A stretch of 64,000 nt of DNA, taken from the IMG/VR virus record IMGVR_UViG_3300018036_000004, positions 1 to 64,000 of that record; one strand, given 5' to 3'. The notes beneath the pieces were generated by a model. The model ran no database searches and was not told the origin of the DNA. It was given only the letters and a program-made list of their open reading frames with translations. How positions within the stretch are numbered: the stretch's first letter is position 1; each line of letters starts with the position of its first letter. Both the position numbers and the translations under genes were made by a program. Shown in pieces: positions 15,651 through 23,688 of the stretch. Origin of the DNA: a virus.

Positions 15651-16205
15651 ATGGTTAAACCTTACGTTGTACTAGATGTTAATGACGGTTCTAGATCTAG
15701 AAAACATCCACACTGGGAAATTACAGGACCTAATACTTTTACTGAATGTATTAAAAAAGCCTGTGACGAGTACATGAAAACGTTAAAACTCGAAATAGAG
15801 GCTATACAGAAACCTTGGACTCAAAAAGAGTTTAAAAAGTTTTACCCTGGTGTGGAACCACACCCAGACTTGTTTAAAAAATCTCAAGTTAAAGTTACTA
15901 ACGGTAACGTCTTCCCCAATAGAAACTGGGTAAAATCTGAACCAACTGGTACCACTATTAACTTTAATAATAGAGCAGGTTGTGTCTGTAGACTTTATGT
16001 AACTATTGAATACCAAGACTATGAAGTACAAGATAACAAAATGGTTCCTGTATACACAAAAGATACACATGTACTAACGATAGGATTTCGTTACGGAGAA
16101 CCCCTAGACGATAAATACTATGACCAAATGTTAAGTATAATGAGAACAGGCTCCAAAACAGCTTCCATCGCTACTACATACCATCTAAACAACCGTTATT
16201 TTTAA
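15651..16205 (+). CDS. hypothetical protein with C-terminal KTAS motif
   Basis: 184 residues, beta-rich, no family recognised. The C-terminal 20 residues contain SKTASIATTYHL, the K-T-A-S motif usually seen near N termini here. If this is a protease site, only a short tail would be removed. AGGAG upstream; next gene follows after 21 bases. Confidence 0.6.
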   Translation: MVKPYVVLDVNDGSRSRKHPHWEITGPNTFTECIKKACDEYMKTLKLEIEAIQKPWTQKEFKKFYPGVEPHPDLFKKSQVKVTNGNVFPNRNWVKSEPTGTTINFNNRAGCVCRLYVTIEYQDYEVQDNKMVPVYTKDTHVLTIGFRYGEPLDDKYYDQMLSIMRTGSKTASIATTYHLNNRYF

Positions 16206-16226
16206 TAAAAAGGAGTGGTGAAAACT

Positions 16227-16799
16227 ATGTCGTATGAAGAAGCCTCTAAACTTTGGGAACTGATATTTACTAAAGACTTAGATAACATTAACCAAGCCGT
16301 TATGTTAAATGAAGTACTAAACATTATACCTTTACAAGATATACAAGACGCTCTATATCCACAATTTCTTTATTCTCAAACTCAACAACAGTTTATTAAC
16401 TTTGAAGACCTAGAAGACTTACTACTTAAAGTCTTTGACTATGTAGAACTAGACCCAGAAGACTATGACAGTATCTCTACTTTGTACAAAGACAAGTCCT
16501 TTCCTCTTACTTTGATTACAAACCCACCCTCTTTGTTAACACCTGAACCCGAACATATACCTCATCCAGATACTGTATCTGGACAAAGAGAATGGAAACA
16601 CTTAAAAGATAAGGCTTATAAATACACAGACAAACTAAATACTAACATACCACAGTTAAAAGGTATGACAGCAGAAGACTTTGTTACGGAAACACATAAA
16701 CAATATGTAAAACTAAATACTAAACTAGAAGCCTTACTGAATAAACTGGCTGAAGATCCTAACCTGTGGCAAACTACTACGGGTATCGTTTATAGATAG
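16227..16799 (+). CDS. QA-module protein
   Basis: 190 residues. ATG at 16227 is preferred over the GTGs at 16215 and 16218 because AGGAG (16211-16215) is then correctly spaced. The N terminus is the QA module (LWELIFTKDLDNINQAVMLNEVL, split here by description: LWELIF, DLDNINQAV, LNEVL), followed by DIQDALYPQFL exactly as in the LRR proteins. The rest is helical with a proline-rich stretch near 100-115 and no LRRs. It is an LRR-family N terminus on another body. Confidence 0.65.
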   Translation: MSYEEASKLWELIFTKDLDNINQAVMLNEVLNIIPLQDIQDALYPQFLYSQTQQQFINFEDLEDLLLKVFDYVELDPEDYDSISTLYKDKSFPLTLITNPPSLLTPEPEHIPHPDTVSGQREWKHLKDKAYKYTDKLNTNIPQLKGMTAEDFVTETHKQYVKLNTKLEALLNKLAEDPNLWQTTTGIVYR

Positions 16800-16840
16800 A
16801 CAATATAACGATAGTTTCTACACCTTTTACATATATTTAG

Positions 16841-16884
16841 AAAACCACATATTCACTTCATTTAGAAGTTGTGTATGTGGTTTT
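16841..16884 (+). terminator. hairpin terminator
   Basis: Stem AAAACCACATA / TATGTGGTTTT, 42 bases after the last + strand stop. A-rich on the left and T-rich on the right, so it could work in both directions. It closes the first transcription block. Confidence 0.7.
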
Positions 16885-17456
16885 ATTACGCTTTACAACG
16901 ACACAAGTGTCTTACCCTAAAGACATAGATACACACTGTGTAAAACAAAAATTAAACCCCTTTACAACACTATACTAACATAAGACAACATAAGTATAAA
17001 CATAGTAAAAGTATAGAACTCTAGAGTGTATACATAGGATAATAAACAAAACATAACTAGGAATACAACAAGACAAGAACAAGACATAAACAAGACATAA
17101 ACAAGACATAAACAAGAATACAACAAAGGCCTTTAGAGCCTGAGTTAGGTATTTCTGATAGACCAACATCGAAAATAGATTGTTTTTCTATTTGTAATTG
17201 GGTTTGTTTACTTGGGTTTGTAAAACCACACTAAACATCTGTACCTGTGGTTATGTATATTTAGAGTGTATGGGTATAGTATTCACCCTAGTACTAATAC
17301 CTAATAAAACTAAACAAACATTTAGTTTTATTACTTTGTGTAGATTGTGTGAACCCTTTTCTGGTCTTTAGGTTTAAAAATGTACGAGTTAAAGTTCAGC
17401 TTCGTCTTTAGTAAGTACTTGTAAGAGTGTCTTAATGTTAACTTAAAGGAGTTGTA
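16885..17456. other. repeat-rich non-coding region
   Basis: No convincing gene on either strand. Contents: three perfect tandem copies of an 11-bp unit; a hairpin AACCACA...TGTGGTT (17224-17252); a perfect 13-bp hairpin TAATAAAACTAAA / TTTAGTTTTATTA (17302-17333); a repeated GGGTTTGT; strongly A-rich on the + strand in the first half. Together these suggest an origin, a recombination site or a complex regulatory region, but no function is shown. Confidence 0.5.
17081..17113. repeat. 11-bp tandem repeat, three copies
   Basis: Three perfect copies of AAGACATAAAC, flanked by degenerate copies (CAAGACAAGAAC before, AAGAATACAAC after). They lie in the non-coding region and could be iterons or protein-binding sites. 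Confidence 0.75.
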
Positions 17457-17777
17457 ATGGAAGATAAAGTAAAGGAAGTGTATAGTCTGGAAGTGTTCTT
17501 AGGTATGTTAGAAAGTAATTCCGAGGAAGTGTTATTCACAGATGTATGTAGTAGTCATATTCTGTTGTTAGTGGGTTTATTGGAAGCTGGAGTTTTGTCT
17601 TACTTAGTAGAAGGTTATTTGTTTGATAGTAAAGTATCTTTGAGTGGTAGGTATAAGGGTGTAGAGTTTGTGTTTAATATGGATGTAGGTTTGTATGAGT
17701 TGTTATTGTTGTGTGTACCTAAGTTAAAGGTTGTGTTAATACAGGGAGCTTATACAGGACAGGTAATTTTATTTTAG
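17457..17777 (+). CDS. hypothetical protein
   Basis: 106 residues, leucine/valine-rich, no family recognised. First gene after the repeat region; AAAGGAG precedes the ATG. Valine and leucine content (LLLVGLLEAGVLSYLV) might suggest membrane contact, but charges interrupt the segment. Confidence 0.6.
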   Translation: MEDKVKEVYSLEVFLGMLESNSEEVLFTDVCSSHILLLVGLLEAGVLSYLVEGYLFDSKVSLSGRYKGVEFVFNMDVGLYELLLLCVPKLKVVLIQGAYTGQVILF

Positions 17778-17896
17778 AATTAGTTTAAAAAAGTGTCCGA
17801 ATCTAATTATGGATTTAGTATATAGGGAAAGAAAGTCTTGTATAGGCCTTTGTATGTATTATCCCTCACCCCTCTCTATTAAGGAACTAGTAAGTC

Positions 17897-18454
17897 ATGG
17901 ACGAACGATTATTAAAAGACTACTTAAACTGTAAAGACCCTACCTCCTATCATATGACATTAATGTATCCAGATTATTTAAGTAAGTCCGATGTGTTAGC
18001 TTGTATAGACAGATTGGAAAAGAAGTTTTGTTTACAAGATTGGTATCATGTATGTTTGTATGTAATGAAGCCCGAGTGGTTATGTAACTACAAAGGTAAA
18101 GTAGAACAGAGATCTGTAATCCAGAAGTTATTTAAGAGTGTACAAGTATTCCAAGTAGTAGAAAAGGCTTTTAAACAGGATTGGTATGGTATACCTGTAT
18201 GTACACATCAGTTGTGGTACTTACTTTGTACCTTAGTAGTGTTTAAGAAGCTAGAGGTACAGTCTATGTTGTTTCCAATGTTAGAAGACTGTACAAGGCC
18301 TTATATCAACGTTTATGGACCTTTATTAGAAGGTAGTGATTGGTTGTTAGACGAGTTACAAGAGGAAGAAGGTCTTGTGTATGATTATTTGTGTGATTTA
18401 CGAGAGTTAAGTCGTAGGGACTTATTAGACTTTGCCAATATGCAAATAGATTAA
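17897..18454 (+). CDS. hypothetical protein
   Basis: 185 residues, helical with many aromatic and cysteine residues; no family recognised. AAGGA lies about ten bases upstream. The hairpin after its stop overlaps the first copy of the regulatory cassette. Confidence 0.6.
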   Translation: MDERLLKDYLNCKDPTSYHMTLMYPDYLSKSDVLACIDRLEKKFCLQDWYHVCLYVMKPEWLCNYKGKVEQRSVIQKLFKSVQVFQVVEKAFKQDWYGIPVCTHQLWYLLCTLVVFKKLEVQSMLFPMLEDCTRPYINVYGPLLEGSDWLLDELQEEEGLVYDYLCDLRELSRRDLLDFANMQID

Positions 18455-18455
18455 A

Positions 18456-18505
18456 GGAATCTACTCTCCTAAGTAAAGTAGATTCCTATACATATATGTA
18501 GAAGG
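18456..18505 (+). promoter_or_regulatory. TATA/hairpin cassette copy 1, nested with a terminator
   Basis: GGAATCTACT / AGTAGATTCC (10-bp stem) forms the end of the preceding gene. Its loop carries the cassette's ACTCTCCT box and its right arm supplies the ATTCC that leads into the core TATACATATATGTAG. The usual hairpin after the core is weak here. It lies 150 bases before the gene at 18651, which has a second copy closer by. Confidence 0.6.
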
Positions 18506-18542
18506 AACCCTTTATATAGGTCGAACTGTACAAATGATAAAT

Positions 18543-18579
18543 AAAAGAGAGAAGAGTGTAAAAAGTTCCTCTCTCTTTT
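18543..18579 (+). terminator. hairpin terminator joined to cassette copy 2
   Basis: Stem AAAAGAGAGA / TCTCTCTTTT with an 18-base loop and T-run. Its 3' arm is at the same time the CTCTCTTTT box of the following cassette. Confidence 0.7.
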
Positions 18580-18620
18580 ATTTTAGCTTCCTATACATAT
18601 TACTTAGGAACACTAAGTAA
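18570..18620 (+). promoter_or_regulatory. TATA/hairpin cassette copy 2
   Basis: CTCTCTTTT box, core TTCCTATACATAT, then a perfect hairpin TTACTTAG-gaaca-CTAAGTAA in the place where other copies have GTGG/CCAC. The changed but still paired stem is strong covariation evidence for an RNA or DNA hairpin. It drives the gene at 18651. Confidence 0.7.
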
Positions 18621-18650
18621 ACATAAACAACACATAGAACGGATATAACA

Positions 18651-18962
18651 ATGACAGACAATCAAGTATTTACAGCATTCCAAAAGAAGGTCAAAGCAAT
18701 GCGTTTTGGTCATCATGTCGAAATCCCTTTCACAACCAAAGTAGTGGTTCATGTATGGACAGATAAAACAGATGCTAAATCCCGTAAAGAGATCACATTC
18801 ACAATGCTTGCCGGTATGAAAGCTGTAGATGCTGGTAAAATGGCCGATGGTCTTGTGAAAGCTCACTTTGGACTTACCCGTAAGGAAATGGAATACTCTG
18901 CAAACTTCTGTTCACAGATCGACATACTGTGTGCGGTAACTGGAAAGAAACTCAAGGTGTAA
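18651..18962 (+). CDS. hypothetical protein, probably well expressed
   Basis: 103 residues, basic, no family recognised. It has its own cassette and its own strong terminator, so it is a single-gene unit. Codon use differs from the flanking genes (CTT, ACC, CGT and GTG rather than TTA, ACA, AGA), suggesting high expression. Possibly a small DNA- or host-protein-binding early protein; that is a guess from context only. Confidence 0.65.
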   Translation: MTDNQVFTAFQKKVKAMRFGHHVEIPFTTKVVVHVWTDKTDAKSRKEITFTMLAGMKAVDAGKMADGLVKAHFGLTRKEMEYSANFCSQIDILCAVTGKKLKV

Positions 18963-18967
18963 TAAAT

Positions 18968-19004
18968 AAAGGGAGAGGACTGTAAAAAAGTTCCTCTCCC
19001 TTTT
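18968..19004 (+). terminator. hairpin terminator joined to cassette copy 3
   Basis: Stem AAAGGGAGAGGA / TCCTCTCCCTTT plus T-run, six bases after the stop codon. The 3' arm doubles as the CTCTCCCTTTT box of the next cassette. Confidence 0.75.
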
Positions 19005-19047
19005 ATTTTGGATTCCTATACATATATGTAGAGGGGAAACTACATAT
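18994..19047 (+). promoter_or_regulatory. TATA/hairpin cassette copy 3
   Basis: CTCTCCCTTTT box, core ATTCCTATACATATATGTAG and hairpin ATATGTAG-aggggaaa-CTACATAT (8 bp). GTAG/CTAC replaces GTGG/CCAC by a compensatory change. It precedes the gene at 19083. Confidence 0.75.
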
Positions 19048-19082
19048 CAAAGGTATCCAAACCACTTAACTTAGGAGACATT

Positions 19083-19409
19083 ATGTCAGTAATTACTTTT
19101 GAAGATATGGAATGGTTACAAGAGGAAGCCAATTTGGATGCACAGCATTACGACGATCATGAGGATATGAAAGTATCTGAATGGTATTGGAATCGTTATC
19201 ATATGATTGGTTCTTGTATGAGCCAGTTGTTCTTTATCTATAATGGACATCAAAGTCCTCGTACAAAAGCCTCTGTATCTGTAGAAATCTTAAAAGAATA
19301 TGGATATGAAGCCATTGTAAAGGAATTAGAGGAAACAGAGACTCAAACAGACACAGACTGGGACGCTTTAGCGGACGAATGGTCTGAGTATCAGGCCTCT
19401 AAGGAGTAA
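19083..19409 (+). CDS. hypothetical acidic protein
   Basis: 108 residues, strongly acidic, with a TETQTDTDWDALADEWSEY C terminus. No family recognised. A single-gene unit between a cassette and a strong terminator; TAGGAG precedes the ATG. Small acidic phage proteins of this kind are often DNA mimics or inhibitors, but nothing specific supports that here. Confidence 0.6.
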   Translation: MSVITFEDMEWLQEEANLDAQHYDDHEDMKVSEWYWNRYHMIGSCMSQLFFIYNGHQSPRTKASVSVEILKEYGYEAIVKELEETETQTDTDWDALADEWSEYQASKE

Positions 19410-19428
19410 AAGGCCTTGTAGAGTGTTT

Positions 19429-19473
19429 AAAAGCCACTAGATCTAGTAAAAAGGCATGGATCTAGTGGCTTTT
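19429..19473 (+). terminator. strong hairpin terminator
   Basis: Perfect 15-bp stem AAAAGCCACTAGATC / GATCTAGTGGCTTTT with a 15-base loop, followed by a T-rich run, 20 bases after the stop. Confidence 0.85.
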
Positions 19474-19514
19474 GTTGTTTTTTCTAGAAAAAACACATAT
19501 TTTTATACTTTTTT

Positions 19515-19576
19515 ACTCTCTTTTGTATACTCGTTTCCTATATATATATGTGGAAGGACACCACGGTAAAAAATAG
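19515..19576 (+). promoter_or_regulatory. TATA/hairpin cassette copy 4
   Basis: A full cassette: ACTCTCTTTT, ten bases, TTTCCTATATATATATGTGG, hairpin GTGG-aaggaca-CCAC, then GGTAAAAAATAG. Here the box is not part of a terminator, which shows that it is conserved in its own right. It precedes the gene at 19624. Confidence 0.8.
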
Positions 19577-19623
19577 ATCCGATAAACTCACTTCTAGTAC
19601 CTTTTAAGGTCAAGGAAAATACT

Positions 19624-20256
19624 ATGTCTCATAAAATTGAAAATACTGCTAAACAATTGGAATTCTTGTTAGGAAACAAGGCAACTTTCACAGTAGAAAA
19701 CGAAGCCACTGCTACTCGTATTACTTACAGAGTAGAGTTGGTAGAACAAGCCACTCAGACTTACGATGTAATGGCCATGACAGGAAGTGACAACACTTCT
19801 AAAGGGTCTTATACACTTGTAGGACGTTTGGTTAATGGTTCTTTTGAGTTTCCTAAGACCGCTGAACATTACTTACCAAAGATTGCACAATCTAGTAATC
19901 AATGGGAAGCAGACTTTGCTAAGTCTTTAATGAAGCGTTTGAACTACGGTCCTTTGTCTGATAAACAAGTAGCCCGATTGAACATTATCTGTAGAAAGAA
20001 TGGTTATACAGTACCAAAGAGTTTGGCTACTGACTCAGTACACACAAGAACATTCAAGTGGTTGTTCGCTAAGTTAAACACTACAGGGCTTCCACAAGGT
20101 GTAAACTTCTACCATGAAGGGTTGTGCTGTAGATGTAACCTTCCCTTAACTGTTCCAGCGTCTATTATGACTGGATATGGTCCTAACTGTGCAGATGTGG
20201 TAGGTATCAAGGCTGAGTGGAAACGATTGAACAAGTCTTTTCCACCTAAGGCGTAA
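19624..20256 (+). CDS. DUF6011-like zinc-ribbon protein
   Basis: 210 residues. The C-terminal CCRCNLPLTVPASIMTGYG then PNC matches the small zinc motif of DUF6011-type phage proteins (C-x2-C...P-x-S...G-x-GP-x-C). The N-terminal 100 residues are beta-rich, followed by a helical part (KSLMKRLNYGPLSDKQVARL). Probably nucleic-acid binding. AAGGAAA precedes the ATG; the gene has its own cassette, and a terminator-type hairpin follows. Confidence 0.7.
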   Translation: MSHKIENTAKQLEFLLGNKATFTVENEATATRITYRVELVEQATQTYDVMAMTGSDNTSKGSYTLVGRLVNGSFEFPKTAEHYLPKIAQSSNQWEADFAKSLMKRLNYGPLSDKQVARLNIICRKNGYTVPKSLATDSVHTRTFKWLFAKLNTTGLPQGVNFYHEGLCCRCNLPLTVPASIMTGYGPNCADVVGIKAEWKRLNKSFPPKA

Positions 20257-20270
20257 TAATCATTAAGAAT

Positions 20271-20335
20271 AGGACTCTCCTTTACAGGGATGAGTCCTAT
20301 ATATTTATGTGGATAGGGTAACCACATTAAATAAT
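20271..20335 (+). promoter_or_regulatory. TATA/hairpin cassette copy 5, nested with a terminator
   Basis: TAGGACTC / GAGTCCTA encloses the TCC(TTT) part of the box, and its right arm runs into the core CCTATATATTTATGTGG. Then comes GTGG-atagggtaa-CCAC and ATTAAATAAT. It precedes the operon starting at 20365. Confidence 0.75.
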
Positions 20336-20364
20336 CCCTTACTTACTAACTATTGGAGACAACC

Positions 20365-20637
20365 ATGGATACAAACTACACAGGCCCTACTAAAACCTAC
20401 AAAGAGTTATTAGAGACAGCCCAACAGTTATTAGAGACAGCCCAACAGTTAGACTTTGAAGGTCACTTGTATGGTGTGGAATACGCATACAATGTGTATA
20501 CACAAGCCCAACAGTTCTTGGACTACTTATATGAGAATGGGTTTAACACAGATACCACACTTCCTATCTGTAAACACCTAATGATTAACTTAGGTTTTAG
20601 AGATCTGGTTTACGACTTACTACATACATATCCTTAA
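20365..20637 (+). CDS. hypothetical protein with in-frame duplication
   Basis: 90 residues. ATG at 20365 is chosen for the TTGGAG seven bases upstream. Residues 15-28 are two exact copies of LLETAQQ, from a perfect 21-bp tandem duplication. The TYKELLETAQQL start resembles the helical leaders of other proteins here. No family recognised. First gene of a three-gene operon. Confidence 0.6.
   Translation: MDTNYTGPTKTYKELLETAQQLLETAQQLDFEGHLYGVEYAYNVYTQAQQFLDYLYENGFNTDTTLPICKHLMINLGFRDLVYDLLHTYP
20407..20448 (+). repeat. perfect 21-bp tandem duplication in a coding region
   Basis: Two identical 21-base copies (starting TTATTAGAGACAGCCC), adding seven residues to the product. The lack of any difference between copies indicates a recent slippage or duplication. 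Confidence 0.9.
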
Positions 20638-20654
20638 TACCTTGGGAGAGACGG

Positions 20655-21038
20655 ATGAAGCTTAATTATAAGTACTACATTCAGTTAGACTGTCATTATA
20701 AGACAGATAACTGTCAGACACTATACTTACCTACACCTCATGGTATAAACACAGCTTTAGGTGAATACTATGATGTTCTTACGGACTTTGTAGAACATTT
20801 AAAACAAGATGTTCTACAAGACATCCCTAATACTAAGTACGATAAGGCCCCAGAACTAAACTGTTTAGTTGTAAAAGAGGACCCTTTAGGTACACACTCA
20901 GAGTGTACCTGTATAGCTAACTATCACTGGTATAATGTGGAAGCTTACCCAGCACACCTTATGGATATAATGATTGCTAGTATGAGAGAGATACAACAGA
21001 CAGTAGCTAGAGATCCACTTTTAGCTTTACTATTATAA
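20655..21038 (+). CDS. hypothetical protein
   Basis: 127 residues, histidine- and tyrosine-rich, no family recognised. GGGAGAG lies upstream, 17 bases after the preceding stop; second gene of the operon. Confidence 0.6.
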   Translation: MKLNYKYYIQLDCHYKTDNCQTLYLPTPHGINTALGEYYDVLTDFVEHLKQDVLQDIPNTKYDKAPELNCLVVKEDPLGTHSECTCIANYHWYNVEAYPAHLMDIMIASMREIQQTVARDPLLALLL

Positions 21039-21050
21039 AAGGAGATTAGA

Positions 21051-21482
21051 ATGCCGTACTTACATTCAGAGACACTAAACAATCTATTTCTTAAACGATT
21101 GTACGCTAAAGGAAAACTATCTATCACAGAGATGGTATCTCATTGTATAGGTAAGCGTATTAGACATACTACAGGTATGGATTATATGGATTGGGACGAG
21201 TACCTAAGGGACTACGAACACTTATACGGTTGGATCTTAACAGAACTTGTATACAGTTGGTGGTTTAAGGACGATACCTCTAACTTACCGGGTCAACAGC
21301 TTATTCCAGCTTTTAAATCCAGTGAAGAGGAATCTGTATTCGGTATGTTAATGGATGGTACTATTACTTGGGATTGTACAGAACACCAAAGGGCTGTACT
21401 TGAAGGTATTCATTGGAAGTTCGGTCCAGGTTGGAGAAACAAGTGGAAAGAGATACCTGTGTGTAAAGGAATGGACTTGTAA
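21051..21482 (+). CDS. hypothetical protein
   Basis: 143 residues, tryptophan-rich C-terminal half (IHWKFGPGWRNKWKEIP). No family recognised. AAAGGAG precedes the start, 12 bases after the previous stop; last gene of the operon. Confidence 0.6.
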   Translation: MPYLHSETLNNLFLKRLYAKGKLSITEMVSHCIGKRIRHTTGMDYMDWDEYLRDYEHLYGWILTELVYSWWFKDDTSNLPGQQLIPAFKSSEEESVFGMLMDGTITWDCTEHQRAVLEGIHWKFGPGWRNKWKEIPVCKGMDL

Positions 21483-21500
21483 AGTTTTTTAAATAAAAAC

Positions 21501-21561
21501 ACTCTCCTTTTAAATCTAGTTTCCTATATATTTATGTGGAAGGAAACCACGATAAAAAATA
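21501..21561 (+). promoter_or_regulatory. TATA/hairpin cassette copy 6
   Basis: ACTCTCCTTTT, core TTTCCTATATATTTATGTGG, hairpin GTGG-aaggaaa-CCAC, GATAAAAAATAG, then the ACTTACTATTGGAG leader found after several cassettes. It precedes the genes from 21591 to 22240. Confidence 0.8.
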
Positions 21562-21590
21562 GCCCAACCTACTTACTATTGGAGAACACA

Positions 21591-21806
21591 ATGAAAATCA
21601 ATCAAGAGATAACACGACAAGTTGCAGCTAGACTTTATGAAAGTCGCGTAGGCGAGATTCGGGAATACTTTGGTGACGCTGTAGCCCTCAAGTTTTATAC
21701 CGAAGTAGAGACTCGTACAAAAAACGTAAATAACTACGCTGAAGTAGTAGTAATTATCGGTGAAGTTTTCTTTCAATTCATAAATGAGGAGTTTTCAAAT
21801 GACTAA
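21591..21806 (+). CDS. small hypothetical protein
   Basis: 71 residues. The start is ATG at 21591 (TTGGAG at the right distance); the frame is open further upstream through the cassette but without a ribosome site. No family recognised. It overlaps the next gene by eight bases. Confidence 0.6.
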   Translation: MKINQEITRQVAARLYESRVGEIREYFGDAVALKFYTEVETRTKNVNNYAEVVVIIGEVFFQFINEEFSND

Positions 21807-22086
21807 TGAAATGTTAGAACTGTTAAAGTTCGCAAACCTTACAGGAACAATGGACGAGTGTTTAGCCTTGTTCGAACAAGGCCTGTCCTGTATTGAAGTT
21901 TACAAAGCGTTGGATGCAATGTTGGAACAAGAGGTACAACAAGAAGACCCTATTCAAAAAGGTATTCAACAATGGGTTGAAGCCCAACCCATTAGCAACT
22001 TAAGAACCTTACATGATAGTATGGTTCAAATGTCTAAAGAGTTGGAACAGTTGATTCCATTACCCACACAACCAAAATCTAAATAA
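21799..22086 (+). CDS. small hypothetical helical protein
   Basis: 95 residues from ATG 21799, which has GAGGAG upstream inside the preceding gene. Helical, glutamine- and glutamate-rich. LLKFANLTGTMDECLALFEQGL suggests a small helical bundle. No family recognised. Confidence 0.6.
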   Translation: MTNEMLELLKFANLTGTMDECLALFEQGLSCIEVYKALDAMLEQEVQQEDPIQKGIQQWVEAQPISNLRTLHDSMVQMSKELEQLIPLPTQPKSK

Positions 22087-22096
22087 GGAGTTTAAA

Positions 22097-22240
22097 ATGG
22101 TATTCACATATAAAGTAAAAGTTAACGATGTTCCAATGTACTTGGAGAGTATTACCCAAGACCAATATGATAACTGGTTAGACACTATGGCTTCTCTCGG
22201 TATGAAAGTCGAGTTGTTAAAGACTTGGATAGCCCCATAA
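22097..22240 (+). CDS. small hypothetical protein
   Basis: 47 residues (starts MVFTYKVKVNDVPMYLES). AAGGAG is well placed eight bases upstream, and the gene follows the previous stop by ten bases. Too short to classify; included because of the ribosome site and operon position. Confidence 0.55.
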   Translation: MVFTYKVKVNDVPMYLESITQDQYDNWLDTMASLGMKVELLKTWIAP

Positions 22241-22260
22241 GAATATAAGTAAGTAAGGTT

Positions 22261-22307
22261 AAGGTCACCTTGTAAAGTGTAAAAAACTTTATGTGGTGGC
22301 CTTTTTT
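22261..22307 (+). terminator. hairpin terminator
   Basis: AAGGTCACC / GGTGGCCTT (one G-U pair) followed by six Ts, 20 bases after the last stop of the operon. Confidence 0.75.
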
Positions 22308-22319
22308 ATTGACTTTTTC

Positions 22320-22380
22320 ACTCTCTTTTAGAGGGTCACTTCCTATATATATTTGTGGAGGGAAAACCACATTAAAAAAG
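22320..22380 (+). promoter_or_regulatory. TATA/hairpin cassette copy 7
   Basis: ACTCTCTTTT, core ACTTCCTATATATATTTGTGG, hairpin GTGG-agggaaaa-CCAC, ATTAAAAAAGA. It drives the genes from 22415 to 23688. Confidence 0.8.
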
Positions 22381-22414
22381 ACGACCAGTAACTTATTAGT
22401 TCAAGGGAAAAACT

Positions 22415-22771
22415 ATGACTATTACAAAAGCACATTGGAACAGTGGATTTGGTGTACAGACACCTAAACAAGTACCTACAATCGATATGGAGCGCATTAC
22501 ACAATGGCGCGCCAATGTATGGATGTCTATACATGAAGTAATCGAGGTAATGAAAGACACTTGTCCTGAGTACAATGGATTCAATGTTGAAACATTAAAA
22601 CATTACGCTGAAGACTTACAAGACTTAGAGTTTCAAATTGCTCGTGAGGGTTCTGTTACTTTATACGCTCGTGGTAAAGTTAACATGGGACACATTACAG
22701 TGTTACACCTCGGTTTAAGAGTAGACGAGTTAGATAACGACGAAACTGGTTTTAGAGCATGGTGGGATTAA
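22415..22771 (+). CDS. hypothetical protein
   Basis: 118 residues, no family recognised; helical middle part (SIHEVIEVMKDT), beta-rich end. AAGGGAAA precedes the ATG. First gene of a three-gene operon, 10 bases before the next. Confidence 0.6.
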   Translation: MTITKAHWNSGFGVQTPKQVPTIDMERITQWRANVWMSIHEVIEVMKDTCPEYNGFNVETLKHYAEDLQDLEFQIAREGSVTLYARGKVNMGHITVLHLGLRVDELDNDETGFRAWWD

Positions 22772-22781
22772 GGAGATTAAA

Positions 22782-23273
22782 ATGGAATATGTTCGTAAAG
22801 ACTACTTTCCTGTAAAGAACTGTAGAGTTCGAGTACGGGAAAAACAAGGTAAGGCCAAGACCCAGGTACCTGTGGGTACCGAGGGTGTGGTCTTCTGGAT
22901 TGGAGAAGACGAGTACAGACCAGGTAAGCGTATGGGCTTCAAGGATTCTGCGGGTGTTACACATTGGGTACACGAGTCCTTCTGTGACTTTTCTGGGTAC
23001 GGTTTACCTTTCGGTCAAGTCCCAGAAGATGTGGAGCAGTGGGCAGGTTACATTCTCAAAGGGGCTATAGTAGTATCTACATCTCCTAAGGATGTAACTA
23101 TTGTGTGTAGACCAGCCGTATCTGTAAAGCCTACTAAGGTTTTACCAGATTACTTGGCAGATGCTTGGTACGCGGAACCTTATAAAGGTGATGTAAGTAT
23201 ATGGAATGTTGTGGACCAAAATCGACAGACCATTTGTTTAATACCAGTCACAGTACTAGGGGAAATATTTTAA
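22782..23273 (+). CDS. hypothetical protein with SH3/KOW-like N-terminal half
   Basis: 163 residues. Residues 10-68 (CRVRVREKQG, VPVGTEGVVFWIG, RMGFKDSAGVTHWV) read as a small five-stranded barrel of SH3/KOW type, often nucleic-acid or protein binding. This is a fold impression, not a family match. AAGGAG upstream. Confidence 0.55.
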   Translation: MEYVRKDYFPVKNCRVRVREKQGKAKTQVPVGTEGVVFWIGEDEYRPGKRMGFKDSAGVTHWVHESFCDFSGYGLPFGQVPEDVEQWAGYILKGAIVVSTSPKDVTIVCRPAVSVKPTKVLPDYLADAWYAEPYKGDVSIWNVVDQNRQTICLIPVTVLGEIF

Positions 23274-23283
23274 GGAGAATAAT

Positions 23284-23688
23284 ATGACACTACAAGAATA
23301 CACAACAGAATTGTTTAATGGGGATTACAATGACTTAGTATGGTTATCTAGTATGGCCTTTAAGAGTCAAAGTAATCCTGTATGGAGAAAGGTCTATAAA
23401 AGATCAGCTTTCTTTCAAACCTATAAACATGATCCTAATAAGAATACTTATAGACAAGGCTTACAATGGTATATGACAGTGGCTTGGGTCATGGGTTGGA
23501 AAGATGTGTCTGAACAAGACATTACATCTTTGTTAGACAATACCGGGTTTCTTAGAAGCCCTAACGAAGACTTCTTAGACTTATGTTTCGATAAGGCTAT
23601 GGAGTACGGAGAAAAGAATTTAATGTCTAATGTAGACATAGATGCCCAAGAAGCTGTAGATAAAGACATAGCTTCCGGTCGATTTTAA
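23284..23688 (+). CDS. hypothetical protein
   Basis: 134 residues, helical, tryptophan-rich. The first 25 residues (YTTELFNGDYNDLVWLSSMAF) weakly resemble the QA module. AAGGAG precedes the ATG. Its stop codon TAA runs directly into the box of the next cassette. Confidence 0.6.
   Translation: MTLQEYTTELFNGDYNDLVWLSSMAFKSQSNPVWRKVYKRSAFFQTYKHDPNKNTYRQGLQWYMTVAWVMGWKDVSEQDITSLLDNTGFLRSPNEDFLDLCFDKAMEYGEKNLMSNVDIDAQEAVDKDIASGRF

Noticed and set aside
17081-17113. Possible CRISPR-like array
   Set aside because: The 11-bp units follow one another directly with no spacers, and no cas genes are present.
16975-17169. Hydrophobic 64-codon frame on the - strand of the non-coding region
   Set aside because: It arises from the ACA/AAG tandem repeats, has no ribosome site and a cysteine/tyrosine-biased composition unlike the other genes.
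17821-17943. Short frame (about 40 codons) overlapping the start of the 17897 gene
   Set aside because: No ribosome site and out of frame with a well-supported gene that has AAGGA.
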